Shown here: piece after piece, positions 1 to 8,920 of the stretch
Layout: every line of letters begins with the position of its first letter
Position numbering within the stretch: position 1 is the first letter of the stretch
DNA from: Massilia phyllostachyos
GTDB taxonomy: Bacteria; Pseudomonadota; Gammaproteobacteria; Burkholderiales; Burkholderiaceae_D
NCBI RefSeq assembly: GCF_021044825.1
Contig: NZ_JAJNOC010000001.1
Span: forward strand, 186,001-250,000
Direction of reading: 5' to 3'
DNA length: 64,000 nucleotides
Notes under the pieces: model-generated
Seen by the model: the letters and a program-made list of their open reading frames with translations, nothing else
Databases searched by the model: none
What the model was told of the DNA's origin: nothing
Program-made: the position numbers and the translations under genes

Positions 1-1
1 G

Positions 2-886
2 CGCTGCCTGGGAGTGCTGATCGGCGGCGTCGCCGCCTGGCAGCTGCCGCATTGCCAGCGCCGCGAGCGCTTCATGCAATCCTTCGGCGCCCAGGCCGCG
101 GCCGCGCTGGAGACCATGCTGGCCGAACGCGGCCACGCGCGGCGCCAGCTTGCGCACGTGGCCGACGAATACCGCGAAGCTTCGCGCCGCGTGGTGCATG
201 AGGTGAACAACCCGCTGTCGATCATCAAGAACTACCTGAGTGTCCTCGACAGCAAGCTGGCGCGTCAGGAGCCGGTGAGCAGCGAGATGTCGATCCTGAA
301 CGAAGAGATCGACCGCGTCGGCCAGCTGGTCTCCAGCCTGGCCGACCTGAAGCCGGTGGACAGCGGACCGCGTCCGACCGACGTGGCCAAGGTGGTCGAC
401 GAGGTGCAGCGCCTGTTCCGCAGCACCGGCTTCGTGCCGCCCTCGGTCGACATCCTGGTGACGATGCACGATGAGGCGACCCGCATCGAGGGCGACGCCG
501 ACGTGCTCAAGCAGATCCTGGTGAACCTGGTGAAGAACGCCATCGAGGCGCTGGCCAACGGCGGCGGGCGCATCGAGATCATCAACCGCGGCCACGTGAA
601 CCGCGAGCGCCAGCTTTACCTGGAACTGGTCGTCAGCGACAACGGCCCCGGCCTGTCGCGCGAAGTGCTGGCCCATCTGTTCTCGCCGGTGAAGAGCACC
701 AAGGACGGCGCCCACCACGGCCTCGGCCTGTCGATCGTGCACAGCCTGGTCAAGAAGCTGGGCGGCCACATCGCCTGCCGCAGCGGCCGCAGCGGCACGG
801 CCTTCGAAATCCTCCTGCCGGCGTGGACCGGTTCCGGCGCCGGCGCTGCCGTCGCACTGCCGGCCCGCGCGCTCGGCTCCGCATAA
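2..886 (+). CDS. Sensor histidine kinase, C-terminal part (5' end outside window)
   Basis: The frame is open to the left edge, so this is the C-terminal part of a longer protein. The first residues (GVLIGGVAAWQL) read like the end of a GAF-type sensory domain, which is inference. The kinase core is clear: an H-box with the motif HEVNNPL (His codon at 197-199), an N-box (NLVKNAIEAL), a G1 box (DNGPGLS) and a G2 box (GLGLSIV). It should autophosphorylate on that histidine and pass phosphate to a receiver domain. The next gene starts 3 bases after this stop and begins with a receiver domain, so it is the likely partner. Confidence 0.85.
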   Translation, partial: RCLGVLIGGVAAWQLPHCQRRERFMQSFGAQAAAALETMLAERGHARRQLAHVADEYREASRRVVHEVNNPLSIIKNYLSVLDSKLARQEPVSSEMSILNEEIDRVGQLVSSLADLKPVDSGPRPTDVAKVVDEVQRLFRSTGFVPPSVDILVTMHDEATRIEGDADVLKQILVNLVKNAIEALANGGGRIEIINRGHVNRERQLYLELVVSDNGPGLSREVLAHLFSPVKSTKDGAHHGLGLSIVHSLVKKLGGHIACRSGRSGTAFEILLPAWTGSGAGAAVALPARALGSA

Positions 887-889
887 GTC

Positions 890-3118
890 ATGATGAACCC
901 GCACAACGCCATGCTGCCCGGCGAACCCGTTCCTGCATCCGCCCCATTCGCCACCTCGCTCGACGTCGACAACCAGCCGCGCCTGCTGCTGGTGGACGAC
1001 GAGCCGCGCCTGCTGTCGTCGCTGTACGAGCTGCTGAAGGGCCGCGGCTACCAGCTGACCACCGCGAGTTCCGGCAGCGAAGCGCTGGCCCACCTGTCGC
1101 GCCTGCGCTTCGACCTGGTCCTGCTCGACCTGCGCCTGCCCGACATCGGCGGCCACGAGATCATGGACTTCATCAACGAACGCGGCATCAACGCCGACGT
1201 GATCGTGATGAGCGGCGAAGTCGGCATCGACGCGGCGATCGGCGCCCTCAAGCGCGGCGCCTACGACTACCTTCGCAAACCCTATGCGCGCGAAGAGCTG
1301 CTCAATACGGTGTCCAATGCGCTCAAGGGCCGCCGCCTGGCGCTGGAAAACCAGCGCATGGCGAACCAGCTCGAGAACTCCGAGAAGATGTACCGCTACC
1401 TGGTCGACTCCTCGCCGGACATCATCTACACGCTGAACCACGAAGGCCGCTTCACGTTCGTGAACGACCGCGCCTACCAGCTGCTCGGCTACTCGCGCGA
1501 CGAGCTGCTCGGCCAGCACTACTCGATCCTGGTGCACGAGGAAGACCTGGAGCGCGCGCGCTACGTGTTCAACGAGCGCCGCGTCGACGAACGCGCCTCG
1601 CGCAACGTCGAGCTGCGCCTGAAGTGCCGCGGCGGGAACAGCCAGGACCGCACCTTCAACACCACCCTGATGACGATCTCGCTGAACGCGATCGGCATGC
1701 ACGTGCCGGACCAGGAAGTGAGGAAGCTCGAGTTCTTCGGCACCTACGGCGTGGCGCGCGACATCACCGACCGCAAGCGCGCGGAAGAGGTGATCTCCTA
1801 CCAGGCCTATCACGACATCCTGACCGACCTGCCGAACCGCATCCTGTTCAAGGACCGCCTCGGCCTGGCCGTGATCCAGGCCAAGCGCAAGCAGACCGAA
1901 CTCGCGGTGATGTTCATCGACCTGGACCGCTTCAAGCTGGTCAACGACACCTTGGGCCACGTGAAGGGCGACGAGCTGCTGCAGCTGGCCGCGACCCGCC
2001 TGAAGGCTTGCCTGCGCAAGGGCGACACCCTGGCGCGCCAGGGCGGCGACGAATTCACCATCGTGCTGCCCGAGCTGCGCGACCGCGACGACGCTAGAGT
2101 CATCGCCGACAAATTCCTCGAGACCCTGCAGGAACCGTTCGACCTCGACGGCCACGAAGTGCACATCTCGGCCTCGATCGGCATCGCGATCTACCCGACC
2201 GACGGCGAATCGATCGACGAGCTGCTGCGCCACGCCGACATCGCCATGTACCAGGTCAAGGCCCAGGGCAAGAACGGCCACAGCTTCTATCACACCTCGA
2301 TGCTGGACGTGTCGCACCAGAAGATCGCCCTCGAGCAGGCGCTGCGCCGCGCGCTCGAGCAGGACGAGCTGGAGATGTACTACCAGCCGCAGATCGACGC
2401 GCTCACCGGCCGCATCGTCGGCGCCGAGGCGCTGATGCGCTGGAACCACCCGACCCGCGGCCTCTTGTCGGCCGGCGAGTTCCTGCCCTTCGCCGAAGAG
2501 AACGGCCTGATGCTGCCGATCTCGGACTGGATGATCGGCGCCCTGTGCCGCGACATGCTGCAGTGGAACGCCACCGGCACCGACCACGTGCGCCTGTCCC
2601 TGAACCTGTCGCCGCAATACCTGGACCGCGGCGACTTCTTCGAGAAGATGCGCAACGCGCTGGTGCGCTACGGGATCGCGCCGAGCCAGATCGAAGTCGA
2701 GATCACCGAGAACATCTGCATCCGCAATCCGCAATACGCGATCGAGCAGCTGAACAAGCTGTGCCAGCTCGGCGTGTCGGTGGCGATCGACGACTTCGGC
2801 ACCGGCTATTCTTCGCTGTCCTACCTGCACCGCTTCCCGATCCACACCGTGAAGATCGACCAGTCCTTCGTGAAGGAGATCCACGAGGAGGGCGGCCATT
2901 ACCCCGTGATCCTGGCGATCATCTCGATCGCGCGCGGCCTGGGCCTGAACCTGATCGCCGAAGGCGTGGAGACCGAGGAACAGGCGCGCTACCTGCGCTC
3001 GAACGGCTGCATGACGATGCAGGGCTACCTCTACTACCGCCCGATCCCGCTGCCCGAATTCATCAAGTCGCTGCGCACCCAGCCGACCCTGTTCGGCCTG
3101 CGCGCAATCCAGGCGTGA
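890..3118 (+). CDS. Response regulator with PAS, GGDEF and EAL domains
   Basis: The 742-residue protein has, in order, a CheY-like receiver (about residues 30-145; acidic pair in LLLVDDEP and phospho-Asp in LVLLDLRLP), a PAS domain (about 165-260), a diguanylate cyclase GGDEF domain (motif RQGGDEF near residue 385) and an EAL phosphodiesterase domain (EAL near 512). An RxxD inhibitory site (RKGD) sits five residues before GGDEF. The EAL domain keeps its usual catalytic residues: the Glu of VEITEN, DDFGTGYSSL, the Lys of TVKIDQSF and AEGVETEEQ. Both cyclic-di-GMP synthesis and breakdown therefore look possible. It begins 3 bases after the upstream kinase gene, which suggests one operon and a phosphorelay controlling cyclic-di-GMP turnover. 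Confidence 0.93.
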   Translation: MMNPHNAMLPGEPVPASAPFATSLDVDNQPRLLLVDDEPRLLSSLYELLKGRGYQLTTASSGSEALAHLSRLRFDLVLLDLRLPDIGGHEIMDFINERGINADVIVMSGEVGIDAAIGALKRGAYDYLRKPYAREELLNTVSNALKGRRLALENQRMANQLENSEKMYRYLVDSSPDIIYTLNHEGRFTFVNDRAYQLLGYSRDELLGQHYSILVHEEDLERARYVFNERRVDERASRNVELRLKCRGGNSQDRTFNTTLMTISLNAIGMHVPDQEVRKLEFFGTYGVARDITDRKRAEEVISYQAYHDILTDLPNRILFKDRLGLAVIQAKRKQTELAVMFIDLDRFKLVNDTLGHVKGDELLQLAATRLKACLRKGDTLARQGGDEFTIVLPELRDRDDARVIADKFLETLQEPFDLDGHEVHISASIGIAIYPTDGESIDELLRHADIAMYQVKAQGKNGHSFYHTSMLDVSHQKIALEQALRRALEQDELEMYYQPQIDALTGRIVGAEALMRWNHPTRGLLSAGEFLPFAEENGLMLPISDWMIGALCRDMLQWNATGTDHVRLSLNLSPQYLDRGDFFEKMRNALVRYGIAPSQIEVEITENICIRNPQYAIEQLNKLCQLGVSVAIDDFGTGYSSLSYLHRFPIHTVKIDQSFVKEIHEEGGHYPVILAIISIARGLGLNLIAEGVETEEQARYLRSNGCMTMQGYLYYRPIPLPEFIKSLRTQPTLFGLRAIQA

Positions 3119-3124
3119 CCGGCC

Positions 3125-4669
3125 ATGCCCGACGTCCCCTCCCATCCCGGCGATAGCGAGACCCGCCACACCGCCGAATACCTGCGCGTAAAAGGCATGG
3201 CCGAGCGCGGCGTGCCGACCGCCCAGCACAGCCTGGGCTTCATGTACGCCAGCGGCCAGGGCGTGGCGCGAAACCACGAGATGGCGGTGGCCTGGTACCG
3301 CATGGCCGCGGCCAGCGGCCTGGAACTGGCCCAGTACAACCTCGGCGTGATGTACCAGAAGGGCCAGGGCGTGGCCCAGGACTACGGCCAGGCCGCCTAC
3401 TGGTACCGGCGCGCGGCCGAGCAGGGCTATGCGCCGGCCCAGTACAACCTGGGCTGGCTGTATGCGAAAGGGCAGGGCGTGCCGAACGACGTCGGCCAGG
3501 CCCTGCACTGGTTCGGCCAGGCCGCCGAGCAGGGCGAGCCCGGGGCCCAGCACAACCTCGGCATGATGTACGAGACCGGCAAGGGCGTGCCGCAGGACGT
3601 CGAGCGGGCCGCCGGCTGGTACCGGCGCGCGGCCGAGCAGGGCTACGCCCGCTCCCAGTTCAGCCTGGCTTTGAGGAGCAGCGGCGAAGCGGCGGTCGAC
3701 TGGTTCCGTCAGGCCGCCGAGCAGGGCTACGCGCCGGCCCAGTTCAACCTCGGCCTGCGCTACGACAAGGGCCAGGACGTGCCCCAGGACAGCGCCCGCG
3801 CCATCCTCTGGTACGAACGCGCCGCCAAGCAGGGCCACGCCAGCTCGCAGTTCAACCTGGCGCTGATCCACGACAGCGGCCACGGCGTGCCACGCAACGA
3901 GGCGCTGGCCCTGGACTGGTTCCGGCGCGCCGCCGAACAGGGCCACGCCGGCGCCCAGGACACCCTCGGCCTGCGCTACGAACACGGCCAGGGCGTCGCA
4001 CGCGACCCAAGCCAGGCGGCGCACTGGTACCGCGAAGCGGCCGAACAGGGCATGCCCTCGGCCCAGTACCACCTGGCGCAGCTGATCGACGCCGGCAATA
4101 CCGGCGCCGGCGATGCGGAAGAAGCGACCCGGTGGTACCGCAAGGCCGCCGAGCAGGGCCACCTGCGCGCCCAGTTCGACCTCGGCCTGCGCTTTGAAAG
4201 CGGCACCGGCGTGGCGCGCGACGAGGCCCAGGCGCTCGACTGGTACCGGCGCGCCGCGCACCAGGACTATGCGCCGGCCCAGTACACCGTCGGCATGCTG
4301 ATCGACCGCCTCGAGCACGGCAACCCGATGGAGGCCACCGACTGGTTCCACAAGGCCGCCGACCAGGGCCACGCTCTGGCCCAGTTCGAACTCGGCCTGC
4401 GCCACGACTGCGGCAAGGGCGTCGAGCTCGATTACGAAGCCGCCCACTTCTGGTACCTGTGCGCGGCGCGCCAGGGCCATGCGCGCGCCCAGTTCAACCT
4501 CGGCGTCATGTATTCGGCGGGGCAGGGCGTGCAGCGCGACCTGGTCCAGGCCTACGCCTGGCTGCAGCGCGCCGGCGCCGCCGGGGTGGCGGCCGCCTCC
4601 GGCTACCTCAAGAAAGTCACGGCGCGCATGGAGCCGCAGTTATTGGCGCAGGCGCAGGCGTTTTCCTGA
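3125..4669 (+). CDS. Sel1-repeat (TPR-like) protein
   Basis: The 514-residue protein is almost entirely Sel1-like repeats. I count about 13 units, most with the pattern AQxNLGxxYxxGxGVxxD...AxxWYRRAAEQGxA. One near residues 178-205 is short, lacking the middle loop. There is no signal peptide or membrane segment, so it is probably cytoplasmic. Sel1 arrays act as scaffolds for protein-protein contacts. The start lies 6 bases after the GGDEF/EAL gene, so it is probably co-transcribed and may serve as an adaptor for that cyclic-di-GMP pathway (inference). The partner cannot be named from the sequence. Confidence 0.88.
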   Translation: MPDVPSHPGDSETRHTAEYLRVKGMAERGVPTAQHSLGFMYASGQGVARNHEMAVAWYRMAAASGLELAQYNLGVMYQKGQGVAQDYGQAAYWYRRAAEQGYAPAQYNLGWLYAKGQGVPNDVGQALHWFGQAAEQGEPGAQHNLGMMYETGKGVPQDVERAAGWYRRAAEQGYARSQFSLALRSSGEAAVDWFRQAAEQGYAPAQFNLGLRYDKGQDVPQDSARAILWYERAAKQGHASSQFNLALIHDSGHGVPRNEALALDWFRRAAEQGHAGAQDTLGLRYEHGQGVARDPSQAAHWYREAAEQGMPSAQYHLAQLIDAGNTGAGDAEEATRWYRKAAEQGHLRAQFDLGLRFESGTGVARDEAQALDWYRRAAHQDYAPAQYTVGMLIDRLEHGNPMEATDWFHKAADQGHALAQFELGLRHDCGKGVELDYEAAHFWYLCAARQGHARAQFNLGVMYSAGQGVQRDLVQAYAWLQRAGAAGVAAASGYLKKVTARMEPQLLAQAQAFS

Positions 4670-4833
4670 TACCGGCGGCGCATGCATATCAGGAAACAAA
4701 GTCGCAACAAAGCGCCGGGCCTGGCACCTAGCGCGGGGGCGACGTTTCCTGTAGGGTAATCGGCGTGCCGGCCGCGCGTTCGAGCAGCGCAAGCGTGGGC
4801 GGGACGTACTCACAACAACCAGTCCACGAGACC

Positions 4834-7596
4834 ATGAAAAAACTTGCCATCCCCCTGCTGCTGGGCCTCGCCTTCGCAGCACTGCCCTCGCACGCCGCCG
4901 CCCCCGCTGCCAAGTCCACCGCGTTCACCTTCGACCGCGCCGCCTACAGCATCAACCATAAAAAATTCGTGCTGCCCAACGGCCTGACCCTGCTGGTCCA
5001 CACCGACCACAGCGTGCCGGTGGTCGGCGTGAACATGTGGTACCACGTCGGTTCGCGCAACGAGAAGCGCGGCAAGACCGGCTTCGCCCACCTGTTCGAG
5101 CACTTCTTCTTCAACGGTTCCGAGAACTACCCGCACGGCTTCCGCGAAGCGATGGACGACCTGGGCGCGAACAACCGCAACGGCACCACCAACACCGACC
5201 GCACCAACTTCTTCGAAGACGTGCCGGTGTCGGCGCTGGAACGCACCCTGTTCCTGGAATCGGACCGCATGGGCTTCCTCGGCAACTACATCTCGAAGGA
5301 GATGCTGGAGCGCGAGCGCGGCGTGGTCTCGAACGAGAAGCGCCAGGGCGAGAACCAGCCGTATGGCCGCGTGCGCATGGAGATCTCGGCCAAGATGTAC
5401 CCGTACTCGCACCCGTATTCCTGGTCGACGATCGGCTACATGGAAGACCTGCAGGCCGCCTCGCTGGACGATATCAAGGAGTGGTACCGCACCTACTACG
5501 GCCCGAACAACGCGGTGATCTCGCTGGCCGGCGACATCACGCCGGAGCGCGCCTATGAGCTGGTCAACAAGTACTTCGGCGCGATCCCGCCCGGTCCTCC
5601 GCTGCCACGCCTTGAAAAGTGGATCCCGACGCTGGACCGCAATATCCGCGACGAGATGGAAGACCACGTGCCGCAGGTGCGCATCTACCGCAGCTGGCAC
5701 GTCTCGGCCTGGAAGGACGACGACACCCAGCGCCTGAACCTGCTGGCCGGCGTGCTGGCCGGCTCGAAGAGCGCGCGCCTGGACAAGCGCCTGGTGTACG
5801 AGAAGGGACTGGCGACCAGCGTCAGCGCCGGCGTGAACGACTCGGAACTGGGCGGCACCTTCACCATGACCGCCACCGTCAAGCAGGGCGCCGACCCGGC
5901 CGAGGTGGAGCGCGAGATGGAGCGCGTGCTGGCCGAGCTGCTGGACAAGGGCCCGACCGAGGCCGAGCTGAAACGTGTGAAGACCAGCGACCTGGCGAGC
6001 TTCGCGCGCAGCGTGGAGCGCCTGGGCGGCATGGGCGGCCGTTCCGACGTGCTGGCCGAAAGCCAGACCTACGGCGGCGATCCGAACGCCTACCTCGACC
6101 GCCTCGAGCTGTTCGCGAAGAGCAGCCCGCAGGACGTCAAGACGGCCGCGAATCGCTGGCTGCGCGCCAACCACTACACCATGACCGTGCGTCCGTCGGC
6201 CAAGCTGGCGGCAACCAAGTCCACCATCGACCGCAAGCTGCTGCCCGCCCTGGGCGAGGCGCCGGACGTGAAGTTCCCGGCCCTGCAGCGCGCCCAGCTG
6301 AAGAACGGCCTGAAGGTCGTGCTGCTCGAGCGCCACACCGCGCCGATCGTGAACGTCTCGCTGGCGGTCGACGCCGGTGCGGCTTCCGACACGGTCGCCA
6401 AGGCCGGCGCCGCCTCGCTGGCGCTGGACCTGCTGGACAAGGGCACGAAGAACCGTGACGCCTTCGCCCTGTCGGACGCGCTGGAAAACCTGGGCGCGCG
6501 CCTGTACGCCACCACCGGCCAGGACCAGTCGTTGGTGCGCCTGCAAGCCACCAGCGCCAACCTGGCGCCGTCCCTGAACCTGATGGCCGAAGCGGCGCTG
6601 GCGCCGAGCTTCCCGCAAGACCAGTTCGCGCTCGCGAAGACGCGCCGCATCGCCGGCATCGGCCAGGAAAAGGCGCAGCCGAACAGCCTGGCCCTGCGCC
6701 TGGTCCCGTCCGTGCTGTACGGCCCGGAGCACGCCTACGGCAAGCCGGCTTCCGGTTTTGAGGGCAGCGTGCAGTCGATCACCCGCGACGACCTCGCCGC
6801 CTGGCACGCCACCTGGTTCAAGCCGGGCAGCGCCACCATCGTGGTGGCCGGCGACACGACGCTCGAGAAGATCATGCCGATGCTGGAAGCGAGCTTCGGC
6901 AAGTGGCAGCAGGGCACGGCCCCGGCCAAGCAGATGGCCACCGTGCCGGCTACCCAGGGCAAGCGCCTGATCCTGGTCGACAAGCCGGACGCGCCGCAAT
7001 CGACCATCGTCGCGACCCACGTCTCGCAAGTCCAGGGCCAGCCGGAAGACCTGGCGATGGAACCGGTCATGATGAACTTCGGCGGCATGGCGACCTCGCG
7101 CCTGAACCGCAACCTGCGCCTGGACAAGCACTGGAGCTATGGCACCCAGGCCCGCCTGACCGACGTGCGCGGCCAGCGCCCGTTCTACATCATCGCGCCG
7201 GTACAGACCGACAAGACGATCGAAGCGATGCGCGAAGTGCAGAAGGAATTGCGCGGCGTGGCCGGTGAACGACCGCTGGTCGGCACCGAGTACGAAAGCA
7301 TCATGCGCAACATGACGGCGCGCCTGCCGGGCCGCTTCTCGACCCTGGCCGCGCTGGAAGCGGCGGGGCTGGAGACCGTGAACCTGGGGCTGTCGGATGA
7401 CTACTGGAACACGTATGCGTCGAACGTGCGTGCCTTGAAACCGGAGCAGCTGGGCGCGGCGTCGAGCAAGTTCATCAAGCCGGACGAGGCGGTGTGGATC
7501 GTGATTGGCGATCTGCGCAAGATCGAGGCGGGTGTGCGTTCGCTGGGCTGGGGAACGGTGACGGTAGTGGATGCGGATGGCAAGGCGATTCGCTGA
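4834..7596 (+). CDS. Secreted M16-family zinc metallopeptidase (pitrilysin/PqqL-like)
   Basis: The 920-residue protein begins with a signal peptide (MKKLAIPLLLGLAFAALPSHA, cleavage probably after AHA/AAA). It contains two M16 halves. The first carries the inverted zinc motif HLFEH (residues 86-90) and the downstream Glu in VVSNEKRQGE (about residue 168). The second half, starting near residue 485 (LKNGLKVVLLERH), lacks HxxEH, as is normal for the inactive partner half of the clamshell. It should degrade peptides in the periplasm or envelope. I chose the ATG at 4834 because it starts the signal peptide; an upstream start at 4765 would bury it. The gene stands alone, with a strong hairpin after it. 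Confidence 0.92.
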   Translation: MKKLAIPLLLGLAFAALPSHAAAPAAKSTAFTFDRAAYSINHKKFVLPNGLTLLVHTDHSVPVVGVNMWYHVGSRNEKRGKTGFAHLFEHFFFNGSENYPHGFREAMDDLGANNRNGTTNTDRTNFFEDVPVSALERTLFLESDRMGFLGNYISKEMLERERGVVSNEKRQGENQPYGRVRMEISAKMYPYSHPYSWSTIGYMEDLQAASLDDIKEWYRTYYGPNNAVISLAGDITPERAYELVNKYFGAIPPGPPLPRLEKWIPTLDRNIRDEMEDHVPQVRIYRSWHVSAWKDDDTQRLNLLAGVLAGSKSARLDKRLVYEKGLATSVSAGVNDSELGGTFTMTATVKQGADPAEVEREMERVLAELLDKGPTEAELKRVKTSDLASFARSVERLGGMGGRSDVLAESQTYGGDPNAYLDRLELFAKSSPQDVKTAANRWLRANHYTMTVRPSAKLAATKSTIDRKLLPALGEAPDVKFPALQRAQLKNGLKVVLLERHTAPIVNVSLAVDAGAASDTVAKAGAASLALDLLDKGTKNRDAFALSDALENLGARLYATTGQDQSLVRLQATSANLAPSLNLMAEAALAPSFPQDQFALAKTRRIAGIGQEKAQPNSLALRLVPSVLYGPEHAYGKPASGFEGSVQSITRDDLAAWHATWFKPGSATIVVAGDTTLEKIMPMLEASFGKWQQGTAPAKQMATVPATQGKRLILVDKPDAPQSTIVATHVSQVQGQPEDLAMEPVMMNFGGMATSRLNRNLRLDKHWSYGTQARLTDVRGQRPFYIIAPVQTDKTIEAMREVQKELRGVAGERPLVGTEYESIMRNMTARLPGRFSTLAALEAAGLETVNLGLSDDYWNTYASNVRALKPEQLGAASSKFIKPDEAVWIVIGDLRKIEAGVRSLGWGTVTVVDADGKAIR

Positions 7597-7645
7597 TCGC
7601 TTTGCCAGCCTGCTGAGCGACGGCGTGTCGTGAAGCGGCAAATCG

Positions 7646-7679
7646 GCGTTGTGCGATCGCTTGCGTGAGCGCACAACGC
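7646..7679. terminator. Perfect 10-bp inverted repeat after the M16 gene
   Basis: Arms GCGTTGTGCG (7646-7655) and CGCACAACGC (7670-7679) pair perfectly around a 14-base loop. It lies 49 bases past the protease stop. There is no clean T-run after the stem, so it is a terminator candidate or mRNA-end stabiliser rather than a textbook intrinsic terminator. Confidence 0.5.
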
Positions 7680-7684
7680 TGTTT

Positions 7685-7720
7685 CGAATATTTCGAATAT
7701 TCGTTTATTTCGGATATACT
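7685..7720 (+). promoter_or_regulatory. Promoter with palindromic operator of the toxin-antitoxin-like pair
   Basis: A perfect 8-3-8 palindrome, CGAATATT-tcg-AATATTCG, spans 7685-7703 in otherwise GC-rich DNA. It overlaps a possible -35 (TTCGAA, 7692-7697), which is 17 bases from a good -10 (TATACT, 7715-7720). The first gene starts 35 bases downstream. An operator over the -35 fits autorepression by the DNA-binding first gene product, as is common for toxin-antitoxin loci. The autorepression is inferred. Confidence 0.6.
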
Positions 7721-7755
7721 CCGGTCATGACATCGTTGGTTAACGAGACCTGGCC

Positions 7756-8220
7756 ATGACTACACTTTCTTCTCCCCAATCTTTACCCACCGCCGAAGAA
7801 GTCGCTATCGCGCGCGAAAGCGGCAGGGCCTTGTCCGCCTTCCTGCAAACCCGTGCTGAAACCCAGCAGATCGACATCGTCGACGACAAGGGCACATCCC
7901 ACCCGGTGAGTGTCCCGGTCTCGGCCCTGCGTCTCCTGGTAGACGTTCTGACGGAGATCGGGGAGGGCAATGCCGTTAGTATCATCCCGATCCATGCTGA
8001 GCTGACGACCCAGGATGCTGCGAATGTATTGAACGTCTCGCGCCCTTTCCTCGTCCAATTGCTTGAGCGAGGCGACATCCCTTTCCACAAGATCGGCAGA
8101 CATCGCCGTGTTCGTTACCAGGACGTATTGTCGTACAAGGAGCGCATCGACGCCGAGCGCAACAAGGCGCTGGACGCCCTTGCTGAGCAGGCGCAGGCGC
8201 TGCAGATGGGATACGAATGA
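7756..8220 (+). CDS. Excisionase/MerR-type HTH protein, probable antitoxin
   Basis: The 154-residue protein has a C-terminal helix-turn-helix of the excisionase type (about residues 83-130; LTTQDAANVLNVSRPFLVQLL followed by a wing with PFHKIGRHRRV). The N-terminal part (about 1-80) matches the non-DNA-binding region usual in this antitoxin group. Its TGA is directly followed by the ATG of a PIN-domain gene, which points to a translationally coupled toxin-antitoxin pair. The expected role is neutralising the PIN nuclease and repressing the operon through the palindrome at 7685-7703. The frame is intact although the partner is broken. Confidence 0.75.
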   Translation: MTTLSSPQSLPTAEEVAIARESGRALSAFLQTRAETQQIDIVDDKGTSHPVSVPVSALRLLVDVLTEIGEGNAVSIIPIHAELTTQDAANVLNVSRPFLVQLLERGDIPFHKIGRHRRVRYQDVLSYKERIDAERNKALDALAEQAQALQMGYE

Positions 8221-8794
8221 ATGGGCTCAAATTTCACCGTCGTCTATGACGCCTGTGTGCTTTATCCAGCGCCGCTGCGCGATCTGTTGATGCGTCTGGC
8301 CCTGACGGACCTGTACAGGGCACGCTGGACGGACATGATTCACGACGAATGGACGCGTAATCTTCTCGTACAGCGTCCGGAATTGAAGGCCGAGGATCTG
8401 GCACGAACCAGGTCCCTGATGAACGCGCATGTGCGGGATAAGCCTGGTGGCCGGTTTCGAGCACCTGATCATCTCGATCGAACTACCAGACCCGGACGAC
8501 CGCCATGTCGTAGCCGCCGCAATCCATGGCGGTGCCAGTCTGATCGTGACCTACAACCTGAAGGATTTTCCGGCAGCGCAGCTGACACGCTACCACTTGG
8601 TAGCCCAGCATCCGGACGATTTCATTGCCGACTTACTGGATCTGCACGCAGCACGGGTATGTGAAGCCGCTGCTAGCCAGCGGCGTTCATTGAAGAACCC
8701 GCCCAAGTCCGTTGATGAGTACCTGGACACGCTGTCAAAGCAAAAGCTGACGCAGACAGTTGCCCAGTTGCGAGAATGGAAAGCAGCGCTCTAA
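8221..8794 (+). pseudogene. PIN-domain toxin gene interrupted by a +1 frameshift
   Basis: The first frame starts at 8221 and encodes a PIN-domain N-terminus (VVYDACVLYP, with the first catalytic Asp as residue 10) up to codon 73 (Asp, 8437-8439). The family continuation (SLVAGFEHLI, then DPDDRHVVAAAI and TYNLKDFP) is in another frame that runs to 8794. Removing one A at 8440/8441 joins them into an uninterrupted PIN protein of about 190 residues. Read as it stands, the first frame goes on to 8664 with an unrelated tail. All later conserved acidic residues are present, so the lesion is a single base. It may be a true inactivating mutation or an assembly error. I see no slippery heptamer that would suggest programmed frameshifting. 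Confidence 0.8.
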
Positions 8795-8889
8795 TACGCT
8801 GTAATATGAACCGGGAATGCAGTAAAACGTCCCGTGTTTGAACCGCGCACAGTTGACCCCGCTCCCCTGTGCATACGCCCGCGATAGTA

Positions 8890-8909
8890 TACTGTATGCC
8901 CATACAGTT
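8890..8909. promoter_or_regulatory. LexA (SOS) box upstream of the radical SAM-udgX operon
   Basis: The sequence TACTGTATGCCCATACAGTT contains CTGT (8892-8895), an 8-base spacer and ACAG (8904-8907), the LexA consensus of E. coli and many betaproteobacteria. The flanks (TA...TT) also match well. A possible -10 (TATACT, 8888-8893) overlaps the box, so bound LexA would block RNA polymerase. The box ends 11 bases before the start codon of the DNA-repair radical SAM gene. Confidence 0.85.
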
Positions 8910-8920
8910 CACCTCTCGCG

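Noticed and set aside
4810..7674. Long minus-strand open frame opposite the M16 protease
   Set aside because: It is His/Arg/Gln-rich low-complexity protein with no domain, an antisense frame caused by high GC; the plus-strand protease has clear motifs.
8400..8480. Programmed frameshift in the PIN toxin gene
   Set aside because: No slippery heptamer or downstream structure is obvious, and a single extra A explains the break more simply.
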